Of a DNA stretch of 64,000 nt, positions 62,212-64,000 are shown piece by piece (within the stretch, counting starts at the first letter, position 1; each line of letters begins with the position of its first letter). The DNA is from Carettochelys insculpta (lineage: Eukaryota; Chordata; Testudines; Carettochelyidae). The notes under the pieces were generated by a model. That model was not told where the DNA came from. It saw only the letters and a program-made list of their open reading frames with translations, and made no database searches. The stretch is taken from contig NC_134148.1 of NCBI RefSeq assembly GCF_033958435.1, positions 10,208,501 through 10,272,500 of the forward strand, given 5' to 3'. A program made the position numbers and the translations under genes.

Positions 62212-63309
62212 CGGGCCTTGTTGCAAGGAAAAGTTCCAGGACTGGTGTTCCTGCAGTATAGACTGTGGTTTTTGGCGAGAATCCTGATAAGGTTGGGATG
62301 TTGTCTGTAGTAGAGAACAGGCCTGTCACCTAGGGCCTTCTGGAGTGTGGCATCCTGATTAAGGACAGGTTGTAGGTCTTTAATAATGCATTGCAGAGGT
62401 TTGGGTTGGGGGCTGTAGGTGATGACCAGTGGTGTTCTGTTCTTGGCTTTTTTGGGCCGATCTTAGAGTAGCTGGTCTCTAGGTATTCATCTGGCCCTGT
62501 GAATTTGTTTTTTTATTTCTCCTGATGGGTAATTCAAGTTTATGAATATTTGGTAAAGATCTTGTAGTTTTTGGTCTCTGTGTCAGTAGGATCAGAGCAA
62601 ATGCGTCTGTACCTAAGGGCTTGACTGCAAACAATGGATCTAGTTGTGTGTGCAGGATGGAAGCTAGAAGCATGTAGGTAAGTATAGCAATCCGCAGATT
62701 TCTGGTAGAGTGTGGTACCAATCAGGCCATCCTTGATTTGTACTGTAGTGTCCACGAAATGTCTCTCTCACATGGAGTAGTCAAGGCATTAGTTGATGGT
62801 GGGGTGCAGAATGTTAAAGTCTCTGTGGAATTCTTCTAGAGTCTCTATATCATGGGTCCAAATCATAAAGATGTCATCAATGTATCATAAGTAGACGAGG
62901 AGTAATAGGGGACGAGAGCTGAGGAATCGTTGTTCCAGGCCAGCCATAAATATATTAGCATATTGTGGGGCCATGTGGGTGCTCATAGTGGTTCCATTAA
63001 TCTGGAGGTATAAATTGTCCCCAAATCGGAAATAACTGTGGGTGAGAACAAAGTTACAGAGGTCAGACACCAGATTGGCTGTGGTGACAACAGGGATGGT
63101 ATTCCTGATCGCTTGCGATCTGTCTTTGTGCGTAATATTAGTGTACGGAGCCTCTACGTCCATGGTGGCAAAGACAGTGTTGTCAGGAACTTTTCCCGAT
63201 GTTTTGTAATTTCCTCAGGAAGTCAGTGGTATCTCGGAGATAGCTGGGAGTGTTGGTGGCATAGGGTTTGACTAGGGAGTCCACGTAACTGGATAGTCCG
63301 GTGGTAAGG
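62212..63309 (-). pseudogene. Penelope-like reverse transcriptase
   Basis: The minus-strand reading gives LSSYVDSLVKP, LRDTTDFLRKL, then TMDVEAPYTNITHKD (motif A region), TTMSTHMAPQYANIFMA (the MGTxMAPxYAN block) and, after a stop where Arg is expected, YIDDIFMIW with the catalytic Asp pair near 62875. Downstream the sequence runs via 'ggcccgt' into the GIY-YIG part at 56258, with DIRS E removed. Stops and frameshifts make it inactive. The 5' end is cut at 63310. Confidence 0.88.
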
Positions 63310-63870
63310 GTGCACATTCTTATGTTCCTAAACTAACATCATATATGCCATCATGTGCCCAGATGCTTTGTATATTGGACAGACTTCAGACTGTCTTAGA
63401 CAAAGAATTAATGGGCATAAAACAGACATAAAAACACTCCTGATTCACACACCTGTCAGTCAACACTTTAATGGAGCGGGCCATTCTGTTAATGACCTGA
63501 AAGTTTGCGTCTTACTGAAGAGGAATTTCCACAACAGTTTGGAAAGAGAGGCTGCTGAACTCTATTTTATATTCAATTTTGACACATTAACACACAGTTT
63601 GAACTGGGATGGGAATTTTCTAGGTCATTATAGGGGCTCGTATGCATACTTGGCTTTATCTAATTCTTGACTTGACTCTCTCCCCTCCACCCCGCTTCTG
63701 CCCCTCTACTGTCTGATTTGCTCACCTTGATTATATTTTTCTGATTTGTCAACCTTGATTACTATTTTTGGTTCTCTGTGCCTTAAATATTGAGTCTGTT
63801 CTGGTATGTCTATGGTCTGAAGAAGTGGGTCTGCCCCACGAAAGCTCATCACCTAATAAATCATCTAGAA
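63310..63870 (+). mobile_element. Second Penelope-like copy, 5'-truncated, plus strand
   Basis: From 63316 the sequence matches the inverse of 56180 onward, through the GIY-YIG gene and the tail, ending near 'cacctaataaatcatc'. It is joined head-to-head to the minus-strand RT fragment at GTGCAC (63310-63315). Confidence 0.85.
63353..63670 (+). pseudogene. GIY-YIG endonuclease, Penelope-like, partial
   Basis: The open frame of 105 codons reads MCPDALYIGQTSDCLRQRIN, HKTDI, then PVSQHFNGAGHSVNDLKVCV and NWDGNFLGHYRGSYAYL. YIGQT and the following Arg and His match the GIY-YIG core of Penelope-like endonucleases. The upstream RT is missing, so this is an orphan domain, open only by youth. Confidence 0.83.
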
Positions 63871-63871
63871 T

Positions 63872-64000
63872 AAGGGTGGGGAACCAACGAACCTACAGTC
63901 TGGACCACGACACTCAAGGCTTTCCCTCCCTTTGCCAGTATCCAGACTGCTGTGGAGTGGAGGGTGTGGAGCCCTGAGCCTTGCGAGCTGTAGCCAGGCA
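63872..64000. repeat. Partial hAT-type repeat at window end
   Basis: 'agggtggggaaccaacgaac' resembles the terminal AGGGGTGGGCAACC-type start of an hAT-derived repeat. Only the first ~130 bp are in the window. Confidence 0.35.

Noticed and set aside
55162..64000. A USP3 exon carrying the catalytic Cys box
   Set aside because: Both strands were scanned for the expected NTCFMN-type coding sequence with splice sites; only Penelope-like and DIRS sequence was found. It must be beyond the window.
1..64000. tRNA, rRNA or other structured RNA genes
   Set aside because: No cloverleaf, box A/B pair or rRNA-like block was recognised, though small RNAs could be missed without a covariance search.

Overview
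The window looks like nuclear DNA of a reptile, most likely a turtle. It carries parts of two vertebrate genes in conserved order and orientation, both on the minus strand: FBXL22 (6591-10259, two coding exons, complete) and USP3 (nine C-terminal coding exons, 35180-55161; the 5' exons lie beyond 64000). In mammals USP3 lies directly upstream of FBXL22 in the same orientation, so this is the ancestral arrangement, stretched by transposons. The turtle assignment rests on the mix of CR1 LINE, Penelope-like tails and abundant DIRS-type elements. It is an inference, not a species identification.

Most of the window is mobile DNA. Five nearly full-length DIRS-type (tyrosine-recombinase) retrotransposons of about 6 kb are present, all on the minus strand. 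Copy A (13477-14390 plus 26416-31545) was split by copies B (14391-20472) and C (20473-26415), which sit head-to-tail with no spacer. Together they form an 18-kb nest between FBXL22 and USP3. Copy D (40079-46064) lies in a USP3 intron. Copy E (56259-62211) lies inside a Penelope-like element further upstream in USP3. Each copy has inverted terminal repeats, an internal complementary region (ICR), a gag-like ORF, reverse transcriptase, RNase H and a tyrosine recombinase (YR). All have broken pol/YR genes; only the gag ORF of B is intact (769 aa). D and E are nearly identical and share several disabling lesions, so they belong to a defective subfamily that must have spread with proteins supplied in trans.

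Layout: 1-345 CR1 3' end; 1208-1815 degenerate tandem repeat; 2287-3620 inverted-repeat element and PIF/Harbinger transposase relic; 5107-6045 repeat tails; 6515-10259 FBXL22; 11291-11770 old DIRS RNase H relic; 13477-31545 DIRS nest A/B/C; 32328-32697 small DNA transposon; 35180-55161 USP3 exons, with introns holding a MITE, a solo LTR, DIRS D and two palindromic repeat dimers; 55575-63870 a Penelope-like element (RT, GIY-YIG, 3' tail) split by DIRS E and joined head-to-head to a second, 5'-truncated copy.

The most informative signals are the exact B/C circle-type junction, the matched variation of DIRS left ends and ICRs, a conserved GTTACT-spacer-AGTAAC site at every left end that could be the recombinase site, the shared lesions of D and E, and head-to-head repeat dimers whose joints fall on short palindromes. 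Coordinates of exons come from reading splice signals by eye; element boundaries are uncertain by up to about 10 bases.
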